Source of the DNA: Nocardia higoensis NBRC 100133
GTDB lineage: Bacteria; Actinomycetota; Actinomycetes; Mycobacteriales; Mycobacteriaceae
Assembly (NCBI RefSeq): GCF_000308595.1
Contig: NZ_BAGA01000138.1
Coordinates: 62,001 to 126,000 of the forward strand
Direction: 5' to 3'
Length of the DNA stretch: 64,000 bases
Shown: positions 8,502-17,632 of the stretch, piece by piece
How positions within the stretch are numbered: position 1 is the first letter of the stretch
How the letters are laid out: each line of letters opens with the position of its first letter
Notes under the pieces: model-generated
Database searches by the model: none
Seen by the model: the letters and a program-made list of their open reading frames with translations, nothing else
What the model was told of the DNA's origin: nothing
Position numbers and translations under genes: made by a program

Positions 8502-10757
8502 ATGCTGACCACTCTCGCTCGGTTCGCCACCACGCGACCGCGCGTCGTCCTGGCGGCCGCACTGCTGCTGATGCTGGCCTGCGGCGCCTTCGGCGCGAGC
8601 GCGGCGAGCCATATGAAGGCGGGCGGATTCGTCACCGGAGAACTGGAATCGGTCCGCGCCGGCGAATTCCTCAGCGACCATTTCCCCGGCGGCGCAACCA
8701 ATTACATCCTGCTGGTCACCGCCGAGGAGGGCGCCGACTCGCCTGCCGCCAGGGCCGCGGGCGAGAAGGCCGTCACCCAGCTGGCGCAATTCGCCGAAGT
8801 CAGTGGCGTGCAGTCGTATTGGACGACCCGCGCCGACCTGGCCCCGGCCCTGCGCAGCAAGGACGGCAAGAGTGCCCTGGTGATCGCCTACATCGCCGGC
8901 GACGACTCCGAACTCACCGAACGCGCCGACCGCATCAGCGAGCAGGTGCAGACCGACGAGAACGGCGTCACCGTGCGCGCGGGCGGCCTCGGCGCGGCCT
9001 TCGCCGATATGAACACCCAGATCAGCCAGGACCTGGTCATCGCCGAGGCCATCGCCGTCCCGCTGACCGGTCTGCTGCTCGTCCTGGTGTTCGGCAGTGT
9101 CGTCGCGGCCGCCATGCCGGTGGCCATCGGTCTGTTCGCGGTCGTCGCCGCGCTCGGCATCCTGCGCACCCTCACCGTCTTCACCGACGTGTCCATCTAC
9201 GCGCTGAACATGACCACCGCGCTCGGTCTCGCGCTCGCCATCGACTACAGCCTGTTCATCGTCAGCCGCTATCGCGAGGAATTGGGCCGCGGCCTGGATC
9301 CGGCCGCCGCCGTCGTCCGTTCGGTGCAGACCGCGGGCCGCACGGTCGTCTACTCCGCCCTGGTCGTGGCGCTCTCGCTGGCAGCGCTGGCGGTGTTCCC
9401 GCAGTACTTCTTCAAGTCCTTCGCCTACGCGGGCGTCGCCGTGGTCTGCGCGGCCGCCGCGGCCGCGGTGATCGTGCTGCCCGCCATGCTCATGCTGCTC
9501 GGCGACCGGGTGAACGCCTGGGATCTGCGCGCGGGCGTCCGCAAGCTGCTCGGCAGGCCCGAACCCGTCGCGGTGCCCGCCGAGCGCAGTTTCTGGTACC
9601 GCTGGGTGGTCGCGGTGATGCGCCGCGCCGTCCCGATCGCCCTGCTGACCACCGTGCTGCTGCTCCTGGTCGGCTCACCGTTCCTCGGCGCGCGATTCGG
9701 TTACCCGGACGACCGCGCCCTCTCCGACGCGCCGAGCCGGGAAGTCGGCGACGAATTGCGCGCGAACTTCCAGGCCGACATGGCCACCAACATCATCATC
9801 ACGCTGCCCGAATTCGACGGCGAGGTCTCCGAGATCGGCGAGTACGCCGCGGCGCTGTCCAAGGTCCCCGACGTGCCCGCCGTGCTCTCCGGCGCGGGCG
9901 TCTACCTCAACGGCCTGAAAGTGGCCGCGCCACTACCGGACATGGTCTCCGAGGCGGGCGCGTTCGTCTCCGTCGGCACCCGCATCGACCCGTACTCCGG
10001 CGCGGGCAAGGACCAGCTCGACCAACTGCGCGCCGTCCCCGCCCCCGGCGAGACGGCCTTCGGCGGACCGGGCGCCCTGAACCAGGACTCCCTCGCCGCC
10101 ATCGGCGAACGCCTCCCGCTGGCCGCCGTCCTGATCGCCATCACCACGCTGGCCCTGCTGTTCCTGTTCACCGGCAGCCTGCTGCTGCCGATCAAGGCGC
10201 TGGCCCTGAACATGCTCTCGCTGGCCGCCACGTTCGGCGCGATGGTGTGGGTGTTCCAGGAGGGCCACCTGTCCGGGCTGCTCGGCTTCACCCCCACCGG
10301 CAATCTCGACCTGTCCATGCCGATCCTCATGTTCAGCATCGCCTTCGGCGCCTCCATGGACTACGAGGTCTTCCTGCTCTCCCGCATCAGGGAGGAATGG
10401 CTGGCCGGCCCGAAGACCACCGAGGGCAACACCCACGCCGTCGCCATGGGCGTGGCCCGCACCGGCCGTATCTTCACCGCCGCCGCGCTGCTGATGAGCA
10501 TCGTCTTCTTCGCGGTCGCCACCTCCGGAGTGACAGCGATGAAACTGTTCGGCATCGGCTGCGCACTGGCCGTGCTCAGCGACGCCTCGGTGATCCGCGG
10601 CCTGCTCGCGCCCGCCCTCATGCGGCTGCTCGGCACCGCCAACTGGTGGGCCCCCGGGCCGCTGGCCGCCCTGCACGCCCGCTTCGGCCTGCACGAAGCC
10701 GACGAGCAGCCCGCGGGCGCGCCGGCCGAGCGGGAAGCCGTCTCACTCGGTAAGTGA
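8502..10757 (+). CDS. MMPL-family RND transporter
   Basis: A 751-residue inner-membrane exporter of the MMPL/RND superfamily, typical length. It shows the twofold repeat: an N-terminal helix (VVLAAALLLMLACGAFG), an extracellular domain, a helix bundle containing GLALAIDYSLFIVSRYREEL, then a second repeat with IAFGASMDYEVFLLSRIREEW. The paired Asp-Tyr residues within these two helices are the proton-relay signature. MMPL proteins export lipids or hydrophobic toxins. The gene is single and ends overlapping the convergent tetR gene by 15 bases, so the pair is likely an efflux pump and its repressor. Confidence 0.93.
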   Translation: MLTTLARFATTRPRVVLAAALLLMLACGAFGASAASHMKAGGFVTGELESVRAGEFLSDHFPGGATNYILLVTAEEGADSPAARAAGEKAVTQLAQFAEVSGVQSYWTTRADLAPALRSKDGKSALVIAYIAGDDSELTERADRISEQVQTDENGVTVRAGGLGAAFADMNTQISQDLVIAEAIAVPLTGLLLVLVFGSVVAAAMPVAIGLFAVVAALGILRTLTVFTDVSIYALNMTTALGLALAIDYSLFIVSRYREELGRGLDPAAAVVRSVQTAGRTVVYSALVVALSLAALAVFPQYFFKSFAYAGVAVVCAAAAAAVIVLPAMLMLLGDRVNAWDLRAGVRKLLGRPEPVAVPAERSFWYRWVVAVMRRAVPIALLTTVLLLLVGSPFLGARFGYPDDRALSDAPSREVGDELRANFQADMATNIIITLPEFDGEVSEIGEYAAALSKVPDVPAVLSGAGVYLNGLKVAAPLPDMVSEAGAFVSVGTRIDPYSGAGKDQLDQLRAVPAPGETAFGGPGALNQDSLAAIGERLPLAAVLIAITTLALLFLFTGSLLLPIKALALNMLSLAATFGAMVWVFQEGHLSGLLGFTPTGNLDLSMPILMFSIAFGASMDYEVFLLSRIREEWLAGPKTTEGNTHAVAMGVARTGRIFTAAALLMSIVFFAVATSGVTAMKLFGIGCALAVLSDASVIRGLLAPALMRLLGTANWWAPGPLAALHARFGLHEADEQPAGAPAEREAVSLGK

Positions 10758-11495
10758 GGCGCTGCGCCGGGCGGCCACCCGCCCGGCGTAGACCACGCCG
10801 ACGAACTCGGTGAGATCGTCGATCAATGCCTGTGCGGCCCAGTCGTTTCCATCGAACGTCCCGGCCGATGCGGACTCGTCACCTCGCCCCGCACCGTCGG
10901 CGATCCCGGCCGTCCGACCGGCAGCGGCATCGACGCCGGCCTCGACCTGATGCCGGGACCAGTCGGCGACGAGTTCGAACATCCCGCCGATGGTCGCCAT
11001 CGCCACCGCGAACCTGCGCCGGGTCACCCGCAAGCCCGCCCCCGGTTCGGCAGGCCACTGCGTGTCCAGGAACGCCGCGGCCCAGCGCCGATGTACCCGG
11101 CGCTGCCGCCGGACCGCCGACGGCACCTCGGCGACCTCCGCGAACGCGACCTTCAGCAGTCGCGGGTCCTCGGCGATGGTGTGCACGAACGACGTCACGA
11201 TCGCTGGGCCACGCTGACCGAACGGCCGGTCGGCATAGCGCAGCGCCGTCGTGCTCACCCGGTCGCGGATCCGCGCGGCGAACTCGTCGAGCAGCACCAC
11301 GTAGCACTGCGTCACCCCGTCGAACGCGGCGTCGAAATCCGGCGTGGCCAGGCCCGCCCGCGCGCAGATCTGCTCCCTGGTGGTCCGCGAGAATCCCTGT
11401 TCGGCAAGCACTTCCGTCGCGGCATCGAGCAGCGCTCGTCGCCTGTCGTCTGCTGCCGGGCCGTCGGGCCGCGCGGCGCGATCGTCGCGGGTCAC
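10743..11495 (-). CDS. TetR-family regulator
   Basis: A 250-residue TetR protein. The N-terminal helix-turn-helix is LLDAATEVLAEQGFSRTTREQICARAG, followed by DFDAAFDGVTQCYVVLLDEF as the start of the ligand domain. The start is GTG at 11495. It is convergent with the MMPL exporter and overlaps its 3' end; it probably represses it through the palindromes at 8448-8464. The ligand domain contains an Ala/Gly/Asp-rich linker (~195-215) not typical of the family. Confidence 0.88.
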   Translation of the reverse strand: MTRDDRAARPDGPAADDRRRALLDAATEVLAEQGFSRTTREQICARAGLATPDFDAAFDGVTQCYVVLLDEFAARIRDRVSTTALRYADRPFGQRGPAIVTSFVHTIAEDPRLLKVAFAEVAEVPSAVRRQRRVHRRWAAAFLDTQWPAEPGAGLRVTRRRFAVAMATIGGMFELVADWSRHQVEAGVDAAAGRTAGIADGAGRGDESASAGTFDGNDWAAQALIDDLTEFVGVVYAGRVAARRSASLTE

Positions 11496-11593
11496 GGGAT
11501 CCGACTGTAGTGCCCGCCACGGCGATGAATTCGGTGGCTCCGCGTCGTCATTACCAAGAAGACGACCCGACCGGCACAGACAGGAGTTCCGCC

Positions 11594-12061
11594 ATGCAGA
11601 AGATCGTCACGAATCTCTGGTACGACGGCGATGCCGAGGAGGCGGCGAAGTTCTACTGTTCGCTCATCCCCAACTCCCGCATCACCACCGTCACCCGCTA
11701 CACCGAGTCGGGCATGGGCGAGCCCGGCGCGGTGATGACCGTCGATTTCGAACTCGACGGCCAGCGCTTCACCGCCATCAACGGCGGCGGCGAGTTCCAC
11801 TACACCCACGCCATGTCCCTGCTGATCAACTGCGCCGACCAGCAGGAGGTGGACCGCCTGTGGGAGGCCCTGCTCGACGGCGGCAAGGAGATCGAGTGCG
11901 GCTGGCTCACCGACCGCTACGGGGTGCACTGGCAGATCTGGCCCGCCGCGGCCGACGCTCTGATGACCGGCGATCCGGCCGCCGTGGACCGCGCCACCAA
12001 GGCCATGCTCGGCATGAAGAAGATCGACTTGAAAGCCATGCAGGACGCCTATAACGGCTGA
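11594..12061 (+). CDS. VOC-superfamily protein, PhnB/3-dmu-9_3-mt type
   Basis: A 155-residue vicinal-oxygen-chelate protein: KIVTNLWYDGDAEEAAKFY, then SRITTVTRYTESG and the C-terminal GWLTDRYGVHWQIWP characteristic of the PhnB/3-demethylubiquinone-methyltransferase-like group. These proteins form dimers with a paired beta-alpha-beta-beta-beta fold; catalytic activity is rarely proven. ATG 11594 has CAGGAG upstream and gives the expected length, although the frame stays open far upstream. It is divergent from the tetR gene. Confidence 0.88.
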   Translation: MQKIVTNLWYDGDAEEAAKFYCSLIPNSRITTVTRYTESGMGEPGAVMTVDFELDGQRFTAINGGGEFHYTHAMSLLINCADQQEVDRLWEALLDGGKEIECGWLTDRYGVHWQIWPAAADALMTGDPAAVDRATKAMLGMKKIDLKAMQDAYNG

Positions 12062-12111
12062 GTAACGCGCCCGGTTGGTCCTTCTGCACGGAATCGTCCG
12101 TTCGGCGGGCG

Positions 12112-12147
12112 GTCCGGGCACGACGGCGGGTATGGTCGTGCCCGGAC
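12112..12147 (+). terminator. Terminator after the VOC gene
   Basis: GTCCGGGCACGA (12112-12123) and TCGTGCCCGGAC (12136-12147) form a perfect 12-bp stem with a 12-base loop, 50 bases after the VOC stop and just before the riboswitch. It isolates thiC transcription from upstream. Confidence 0.7.
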
Positions 12148-12173
12148 GATTTCGTCAGCACAATTCCATCACC

Positions 12174-12277
12174 AACGGGGGCTCGCACCAGCGGGCTGAG
12201 AGGACGGCTAGCCCATCGCGGGCGGTCAGGGCCGTCGACCGTATGAACCTGACCGGGTAATGCCGGCGTAGGGAGGA
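12174..12277 (+). promoter_or_regulatory. TPP riboswitch (THI element) of thiC
   Basis: The conserved thiamine-pyrophosphate aptamer is easy to read. GGGGCTCGCACC opens helix P2, GGCTGAGAGGA is the J3-2 pyrimidine-binding region, and a variable P3 stem contains GGCTAGCCC. Then TATGAACCTGACCGGGTAATGCC and GGCGTAGGGA form the pyrophosphate-binding side and closing helix. It ends at the ribosome site GGAGG, only 9 bases from the thiC ATG. Translation blocking by TPP is therefore the likely mechanism. Confidence 0.96.
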
Positions 12278-12283
12278 ACAACC

Positions 12284-13927
12284 ATGGCATCGGCCGATCG
12301 CACGAACATGCCCGTCGACACCGTCACCACCGGACCGATCGAGGGCAGCGTCAAGCACTATCTCGAGGTCGACGATCTCCGGATTCCGGTGCGTCGCGTC
12401 CATCTCACCAACGGCGAGACCTTCGACGTCTACGACACCTCGGGCCCGTACACCGACGACACCGCCGTCATCGACCTGGAAGCCGGGCTGCCCCGGTTGC
12501 GCGACGGCTGGACCAAGCCGTCCGCCGAAGGCCCGCGCACTCAGCTGGCCTGGGCCAGGGCCGGCATCGTCACCGACGAGATGCGCTATATCGCCGCCCG
12601 CGAGGGCGTCGAGCCCGAACTCGTGCGCGCGGAGGTCGCCGCGGGCCGCGCGGTCATTCCCGCCAACCACAACCACCCCGAACTCGAGCCGACCATCATC
12701 GGCAAGAAGTTCCTGGTGAAGATCAACGCCAATATCGGCAACTCGGCGGTCTCGTCCTCGATCGCCGAGGAGGTGGAGAAGATGGTGTGGGCCACCCGCT
12801 GGGGCGCCGACACCATCATGGACCTGTCCACCGGCAAGAACATCCACGAGACCCGCGAGTGGATCCTGCGCAACTCCCCCGTCCCGGTCGGCACCGTGCC
12901 GATCTACCAAGCGCTGGAGAAGGTCAACGGCGACCCGGCCGCGCTGACCTGGGAGATCTACCGCGACACCGTCATCGAGCAGGCCGAACAGGGCGTCGAC
13001 TACATGACCGTGCACGCCGGGGTGCTGCTGCGCTATGTGCCGCTCACCGCCAAGCGCGTCACCGGCATCGTCTCCCGCGGCGGTTCCATCATGGCCGCCT
13101 GGTGCCTGGCCCACCACCAGGAGTCGTTCCTCTACACGCACTTCGAGGAACTCTGCGAGATCCTGGCCCGCTACGACGTGACCTTCTCCCTCGGCGACGG
13201 CCTGCGCCCCGGCTCCATCGCCGACGCCAACGACGAGGCCCAGTTCGCCGAGCTGCGCACCCTCGGCGAGCTGACCAAGATCGCGAAATCCCACGGCGTG
13301 CAGGTGATGATCGAAGGCCCCGGCCATGTCCCCATGCACAAGATCGTGGAGAACGTCCGCCTGGAAGAGGAACTCTGTGAGGAGGCCCCCTTCTACACCC
13401 TCGGCCCGCTCGCCACCGATATCGCGCCCGCCTACGACCACATCACCTCGGCCATCGGCGCGGCCGTCATCGCCCAGGCGGGCACCGCCATGCTCTGCTA
13501 CGTCACCCCCAAGGAGCACCTGGGCCTGCCCGACCGCGACGACGTGAAGACCGGCGTCATCACCTACAAGATCGCCGCCCACGCCGCCGACCTCGCCAAG
13601 GGGCACCCGCACGCCCAGCAGCGCGACGACGCACTGTCCAAGGCGCGCTTCGAATTCCGCTGGCGCGACCAGTTCGCCCTCTCGCTCGATCCCGACACCG
13701 CCCGCGAGTACCACGACGAGACCATGCCCGCCGAGCCCGCCAAGACCGCCCACTTCTGTTCCATGTGCGGTCCGAAGTTCTGCTCGATGCGCATCTCCGC
13801 CGACGTCCGCGAATACGCCGAAGCCCACAACCTCACCGATGTGGCGGCGATCGAAGCGGGCATGGCGGAGAAGTCCGCCGAGTTCGCCGGCGCGGGCGGA
13901 AAGGTGTATCTCCCGGTCGTGTCGTAA
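12284..13927 (+). CDS. thiC: Phosphomethylpyrimidine synthase ThiC
   Basis: A radical-SAM-type enzyme converting aminoimidazole ribotide to HMP-phosphate, 547 residues. The C-terminal 4Fe-4S motif is CSMCGPKFC (Cx2Cx4C), and the barrel blocks GIVSRGGSIMA, FSLGDGLRPGSIADAND and EGPGHVPMH are intact. It is controlled by the TPP riboswitch directly upstream. In mycobacteria thiC lies beside thiD; here about 5 kb of other genes separates them. Confidence 0.98.
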   Translation: MASADRTNMPVDTVTTGPIEGSVKHYLEVDDLRIPVRRVHLTNGETFDVYDTSGPYTDDTAVIDLEAGLPRLRDGWTKPSAEGPRTQLAWARAGIVTDEMRYIAAREGVEPELVRAEVAAGRAVIPANHNHPELEPTIIGKKFLVKINANIGNSAVSSSIAEEVEKMVWATRWGADTIMDLSTGKNIHETREWILRNSPVPVGTVPIYQALEKVNGDPAALTWEIYRDTVIEQAEQGVDYMTVHAGVLLRYVPLTAKRVTGIVSRGGSIMAAWCLAHHQESFLYTHFEELCEILARYDVTFSLGDGLRPGSIADANDEAQFAELRTLGELTKIAKSHGVQVMIEGPGHVPMHKIVENVRLEEELCEEAPFYTLGPLATDIAPAYDHITSAIGAAVIAQAGTAMLCYVTPKEHLGLPDRDDVKTGVITYKIAAHAADLAKGHPHAQQRDDALSKARFEFRWRDQFALSLDPDTAREYHDETMPAEPAKTAHFCSMCGPKFCSMRISADVREYAEAHNLTDVAAIEAGMAEKSAEFAGAGGKVYLPVVS

Positions 13928-13933
13928 TCGACT

Positions 13934-13972
13934 GCGCGGCCCGGGTTTCGATACTCGCGACCCGGGCCGCGC
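13934..13972 (+). terminator. Terminator of thiC
   Basis: GCGCGGCCCGGGT (13934-13946) pairs perfectly with ACCCGGGCCGCGC (13960-13972), a 13-bp GC stem with a 13-base loop, starting 7 bases after the thiC stop. No T-run. Confidence 0.75.
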
Positions 13973-14007
13973 CGACGTGTCCGGCCCGGAGGAACATCGG
14001 CCGGCGG

Positions 14008-14280
14008 TCAGCCGAGAACGGTGTCGATCAGCCGACGAGCCGCGCGGTCGGTGCGCCGAACGTCGCCGGTGATCAGCCGATCCTGCAATACCCCGCGCAA
14101 CCCGGAAACCAGTAGCGTGGCAACCACTTCCGGATCTTCGACGGACTCGATCGTGCCCAATGCGGCCGAGAGCGCGCCGATGAACGCGGCGATCGCCTCG
14201 ATGGCGTAATCCTGGAACGGTCCGTCGGCCGCACAGGCCGCACCGAGCACCTGCATCCGAGCAGCACGCGCGAGCCCGAG
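14008..14280 (-). pseudogene. tetR-family gene fragment (ligand domain only)
   Basis: On the minus strand the frame encodes ARMQVLGAACAADGPFQDYAIEAIA, then FIGALSAALGTIESVEDPEVVATLLVSGLRG and RLIDTVLG, which reads like the C-terminal half of a TetR ligand-binding domain. No helix-turn-helix exists: going upstream the frame runs into DNA that codes for a ketosynthase on the other strand and meets a stop at 14317-14319. The gene is truncated at its 5' end. See the ketosynthase fragment that begins at the same junction. Confidence 0.65.
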
Positions 14281-14756
14281 GCGCGCGAGCCCACGCCCGA
14301 GTCCTGGGCGCGGGCATCACCTCCGACGCCCACCACATCGTCGCCTCCGACCCGACCGGCGAAGGCGCCGCCCGCGCCATCCGCCGCGCGATCCGCGCCG
14401 CCGGCCTCACCCCCACCGACATCACCCACGTGAACGCCCACGCCACCTCGACTCCGATCGGCGACGCCTCCGAGGCCGCCGCCCTCACCGCCGTCCTCCC
14501 ACACGCCTCCGTCTACGCGCCGAAGTCCGCCCTCGGCCACTCCATCGGCGCGGCAGGCGCCCTCGAATCCGCCCTCACCGTCCTCACCCTGCGCGACCGC
14601 GTCGTCCCGCCCACCCTCAACCTCGACAACCAGGACCCGGCCGTCGACCTCGACATCGTCGCCGACAAGCCCCGCGAGCAGCGGATCGACTACGCCGTCA
14701 ACAACTCCTTCGGTTTCGGCGGTCACAACACCGCCCTAGTCTTCGGCCGCCCCTGA
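14256..14756 (+). pseudogene. 3' fragment of a beta-ketoacyl-ACP synthase II gene
   Basis: About 165 codons matching the C-terminal half of KAS I/II enzymes: ARVLGAGITSDAHH, HVNAHATSTPIGD (first active-site His), KSALGHSIGAAGALES (conserved Lys) and NSFGFGGHNTALVF (second His). The N-terminal half with the nucleophilic Cys is missing, and no start codon or ribosome site precedes it. Homology begins exactly where the truncated minus-strand tetR fragment ends. A deletion or rearrangement has joined the two gene ends. Confidence 0.8.
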
Positions 14757-14868
14757 CCGCCCGGCCCGCCGAGGCGCATCTCTCCGAACGACCGGACGCT
14801 GGCAGAATCGTTTCCCGAACGAAGTATCCGTGCCCGGCGGCCCGCCGGCCAGATGGACGGGACCGACC

Positions 14869-15672
14869 ATGACCGACCTCCCCGAGGCCTTCTACCTGCC
14901 CGACCCCGAGCAGCCGGGTCGCTTCGTGTCCACCGAACTCACCCGCGGCCCGTGGTCCCCCGACGCCCAGCACGCGGGCCCGCCATCGGCCCTGATCGGC
15001 CACGCGCTCGAACGCTGCGAGCCGCGCGAGGGATTCCATATCGGCCGGGTCGCGGTGGAGATCCTCGGCCCGGTGCCGCTGGCCCCGCTCACCGTCGAGA
15101 CCAGGGTCACCAGACCGGGGCGCAGCGTGGAACTGCTCGAGGCCACGCTGTCCGCCGACCGGGGCCCGGTGATGAAGGCCAACGCCTGGCGCTTCCGCCG
15201 CGCAGACCCGGATCTGGACGTGCCCGAGGAGTTCCGGCCCACCGGCAACCGCCCGCACCCCGATACCGCGCCGCCGCCGACCCCGTTCCCCTCCCGCCAG
15301 CCGATCGGCTTCCACACCGGCATCGAATACCGTTTCGTCCGCGGCGCTTTCGCGGAGCCGGGCCCGGCGGTCTGCTGGATCCGGCTGAAGTACCCGATCG
15401 TCGCGGGCACCACGCCGAGCCCCCTGGAGCGCACCCTCGCCGCCGCCGACTCGGGCAACGGTGTCAGCGCCGTCCTGGACTGGTCGAAATACCTGTTCAT
15501 CAACACCGATCTGACGGTCACCCTGCACCGTCAGCCCGCCGGCGAATGGGTCTGCCTCGACGCTGTCACCCACCCCCAGCCCGGCGGCATCGGCCTCGCC
15601 GAATCAGCGCTCTTCGACGAGCGGGGCCCGCTCGGCCGCAGCACCCAGACCCTCTTCCTCGGCCCCCGCTGA
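14869..15672 (+). CDS. Acyl-CoA thioesterase-like, double hot-dog protein
   Basis: A 267-residue TesB-type protein with two hot-dog halves. The N-terminal half has GPWSPDAQHAGPPSALIGHALER and a beta strand FHIGRVAVEILGPVPL. The C-terminal half has a WIRLKYPIV strand, DWSKYLFINTDLTVTLHRQP and the closing GGIGLAESALFDERGPLGRSTQTLFL. This is the 'thioesterase family protein' type common in actinobacteria. It presumably hydrolyses acyl-CoA; substrate unknown. ATG 14869 was chosen because it begins the conserved region with a GACGGGA ribosome site; a GTG 39 bases earlier is possible. Confidence 0.85.
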   Translation: MTDLPEAFYLPDPEQPGRFVSTELTRGPWSPDAQHAGPPSALIGHALERCEPREGFHIGRVAVEILGPVPLAPLTVETRVTRPGRSVELLEATLSADRGPVMKANAWRFRRADPDLDVPEEFRPTGNRPHPDTAPPPTPFPSRQPIGFHTGIEYRFVRGAFAEPGPAVCWIRLKYPIVAGTTPSPLERTLAAADSGNGVSAVLDWSKYLFINTDLTVTLHRQPAGEWVCLDAVTHPQPGGIGLAESALFDERGPLGRSTQTLFLGPR

Positions 15673-15764
15673 CCTGTACCCGCGCCGGGTCCGATCACCG
15701 ATCCACGGCATACGGCTCAGTCGTCGGCAGGTTCGTCGCGCCACAGCCGGTGCCCCGAGATCGC

Positions 15765-16355
15765 TCACACCGCGATGCGCTGGTCCACGAGGAACGGCAC
15801 GACGAAGGCGCGCAACATCTCCCGTTCCTCCTCGGCATCGGAGGCGGGCAGGGTGAGCAGCGAGACCACCGCCCGCACCGTCCACCGGCCGAGCCTGCGC
15901 GCGCCGGGCGCGTCGAGATCGGGCCGCAGCGTGGCCACGAAATCGCGGGCCAATCCCTCGACCACCGTCGACGAATCGGCGAGCCGCGCGACGACACCGG
16001 CGTTCACCGGCTCGAACCAGACGGCCAGATGCGGGGTGTCGCGCACTTCGGCCAGAATCGCTGTCAAGGTGTCGAGCAGAGCGGCGGCGGGATCGGCTGC
16101 GGCGCCGCGATCCCGCCACACCCGGGCGACCACGCGGCGCGCCTCCCGCCCGGCGAAGGCGACGAACAGCTCCTGCCGGTTCGGGAAGTAGCGGTAGAGC
16201 GTGGCGCGGGAGCACCCCGCGGCGGCAGCCACCTCGGCCATGCCGATCCCGGACACTCCCCGCACGCCGCGCTCCAGGAACAGACCGCGCACCGCGTCGA
16301 GAATGCGTTCGGCAGCCAGCTCGGTGCGTTGACCGGCCAACCAGTCCCCGCTCAC
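15765..16355 (-). CDS. TetR-family regulator (P450-linked)
   Basis: A 196-residue TetR protein: AAERILDAVRGLFLERG, then the helix-turn-helix GIGMAEVAAAAGCSRATLYRYFPNRQELFVAF. The GTG start lies inside the stop of the upstream P450 gene (GTGA), so it is the second gene of a two-gene operon. It probably represses that operon through the palindrome at 17602-17611. The inducer may be the P450 substrate (inference). Confidence 0.9.
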   Translation of the reverse strand: MSGDWLAGQRTELAAERILDAVRGLFLERGVRGVSGIGMAEVAAAAGCSRATLYRYFPNRQELFVAFAGREARRVVARVWRDRGAAADPAAALLDTLTAILAEVRDTPHLAVWFEPVNAGVVARLADSSTVVEGLARDFVATLRPDLDAPGARRLGRWTVRAVVSLLTLPASDAEEEREMLRAFVVPFLVDQRIAV

Positions 16356-17590
16356 GCCGCACTCCGGAACGGCACCCGGGTGGGGCGGCGAACGTAGGGG
16401 CCGTCGGCGTATTCGACACCGTCGATGTCCACGATGAAACGGGGATAGCGGGCCAGCAGCTCCTCCATCGCGATACGGGCCTGCATGCGGGCCGCGGCCG
16501 CCCCGAGGCAGTGGTGCGGGCCGTGGCCGAAGGTGAGGATGTGCTGCGGATTCCGGGTGATGTCCAGGTCGGCGGCGTCGGAGCCGAAGACTCGTTCGTC
16601 GCGATTGGCGGAGCCGTAGACGAGCAGCACTTTGCGGCCCGCGGGAATGGTGACGCCCTCGATCTCCACCTCACGCGTGGTGGTGCGGGCCAGGCCCTGC
16701 ACCGGGGAGGTGAGCCGGGCGAACTCCTCGATCGCGGGGCGGATCAGCCCGGGGTCAGCGGCCAGCGCATCGCGCTGCGCGGGGTTCAGGTGCAGGAGCC
16801 CGACCGCCCCGCCGAGCAGTCCGGTGGTGGTGTCGTTGCCGCCCGCGACCATCGTCCAGGTGTAGGCGAGCAGTTGCACCAGCCCGGTCACATCCTCGTC
16901 GGTGGCGCCCAGACCAGCCTGGACCAGCAGCGAGACGGTGTCGTCACCGGGTTCGGCGCGCCTGCGCCGGATCAGCTCGGCGAAGTAGCCGACCATCTCC
17001 ATCGAGGCCGCCTGGGCCTGCTCGGTCGTCCTGCGCGCTCCGGCCGCCACCACGGCATCGGTCCATCCGTCGAACCGCTCCCGATCCTGTTCCGGCACAC
17101 CGAGATAATGCGCGACGACCATGCTCGGCAGCGGCTTGAACAGCGTCTCGACGATGTCGCCGCCCGCCCCGAGCCGATCCAGCCGCTCCCGGACGAAGGC
17201 CCGCACCATCGGCTCCAGCGCCTCCACCCGCCGCGGCGTGAACCCGCGCGCCACCAGGGTGCGGAACTCGGTGTGCTGCGGCGGATCCTGCATGACCATC
17301 GGAGGATTCGCGGTCAAGCCGATCCGCTCCAGCTCGCCGTATTCGATGGTGAGGCCGTCGCGGGAGGAGAAGGTCGCGGTGTCGCGGGCCGCGGCGACGA
17401 CGTCGGCGTGCCGGGTGAGCACCCAGTAGTCGTTCTCCGGCCGGCTCTCGGGAACCACGTGGTGCACCGGCTCGTGCGCACGCAGCGCCGCGTACATGGG
17501 CCACGGGTCGGCCCAGGTGGCGCTGGTACACGGCCGAAAGACAGGAGTACTTCGAGACTCCACAGGCGACATGTTTCGACGGTAAGACAT
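16352..17590 (-). CDS. Cytochrome P450
   Basis: A 412-residue canonical P450. The I-helix MVAGGNDTTTG carries the acid-threonine pair, the K-helix EEFARLTSP supplies ExxR, and the heme loop is FGHGPHHCLGAAAARMQ. HPPQHTEF-like MQDPPQHTEFRTLVARGF is the C-helix region. General features resemble the CYP124/125/142 group that oxidises steroids and branched lipids, but I cannot assign a family by eye. Start ATG 17590 or ATG 17572. It is followed by its regulator gene with a four-base overlap. Confidence 0.92.
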   Translation of the reverse strand: MSYRRNMSPVESRSTPVFRPCTSATWADPWPMYAALRAHEPVHHVVPESRPENDYWVLTRHADVVAAARDTATFSSRDGLTIEYGELERIGLTANPPMVMQDPPQHTEFRTLVARGFTPRRVEALEPMVRAFVRERLDRLGAGGDIVETLFKPLPSMVVAHYLGVPEQDRERFDGWTDAVVAAGARRTTEQAQAASMEMVGYFAELIRRRRAEPGDDTVSLLVQAGLGATDEDVTGLVQLLAYTWTMVAGGNDTTTGLLGGAVGLLHLNPAQRDALAADPGLIRPAIEEFARLTSPVQGLARTTTREVEIEGVTIPAGRKVLLVYGSANRDERVFGSDAADLDITRNPQHILTFGHGPHHCLGAAAARMQARIAMEELLARYPRFIVDIDGVEYADGPYVRRPTRVPFRSAA

Positions 17591-17601
17591 ATCGCACTAT
17601 C

Positions 17602-17611
17602 TGTCTAGACA
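17602..17611. promoter_or_regulatory. Palindromic operator upstream of the P450-tetR operon
   Basis: TGTCTAGACA is a perfect 10-base palindrome 12 bases upstream of the P450 start. A further AGACA at 17585-17589 pairs with its TGTCT arm as a second, wider inverted repeat. The gap between the P450 and the CobW gene is only 42 bases, so the site must lie at the operon promoter. It is a likely autoregulatory site for the linked TetR protein. Confidence 0.5.
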
Positions 17612-17632
17612 CGGCACATCGCCGGACACTTC

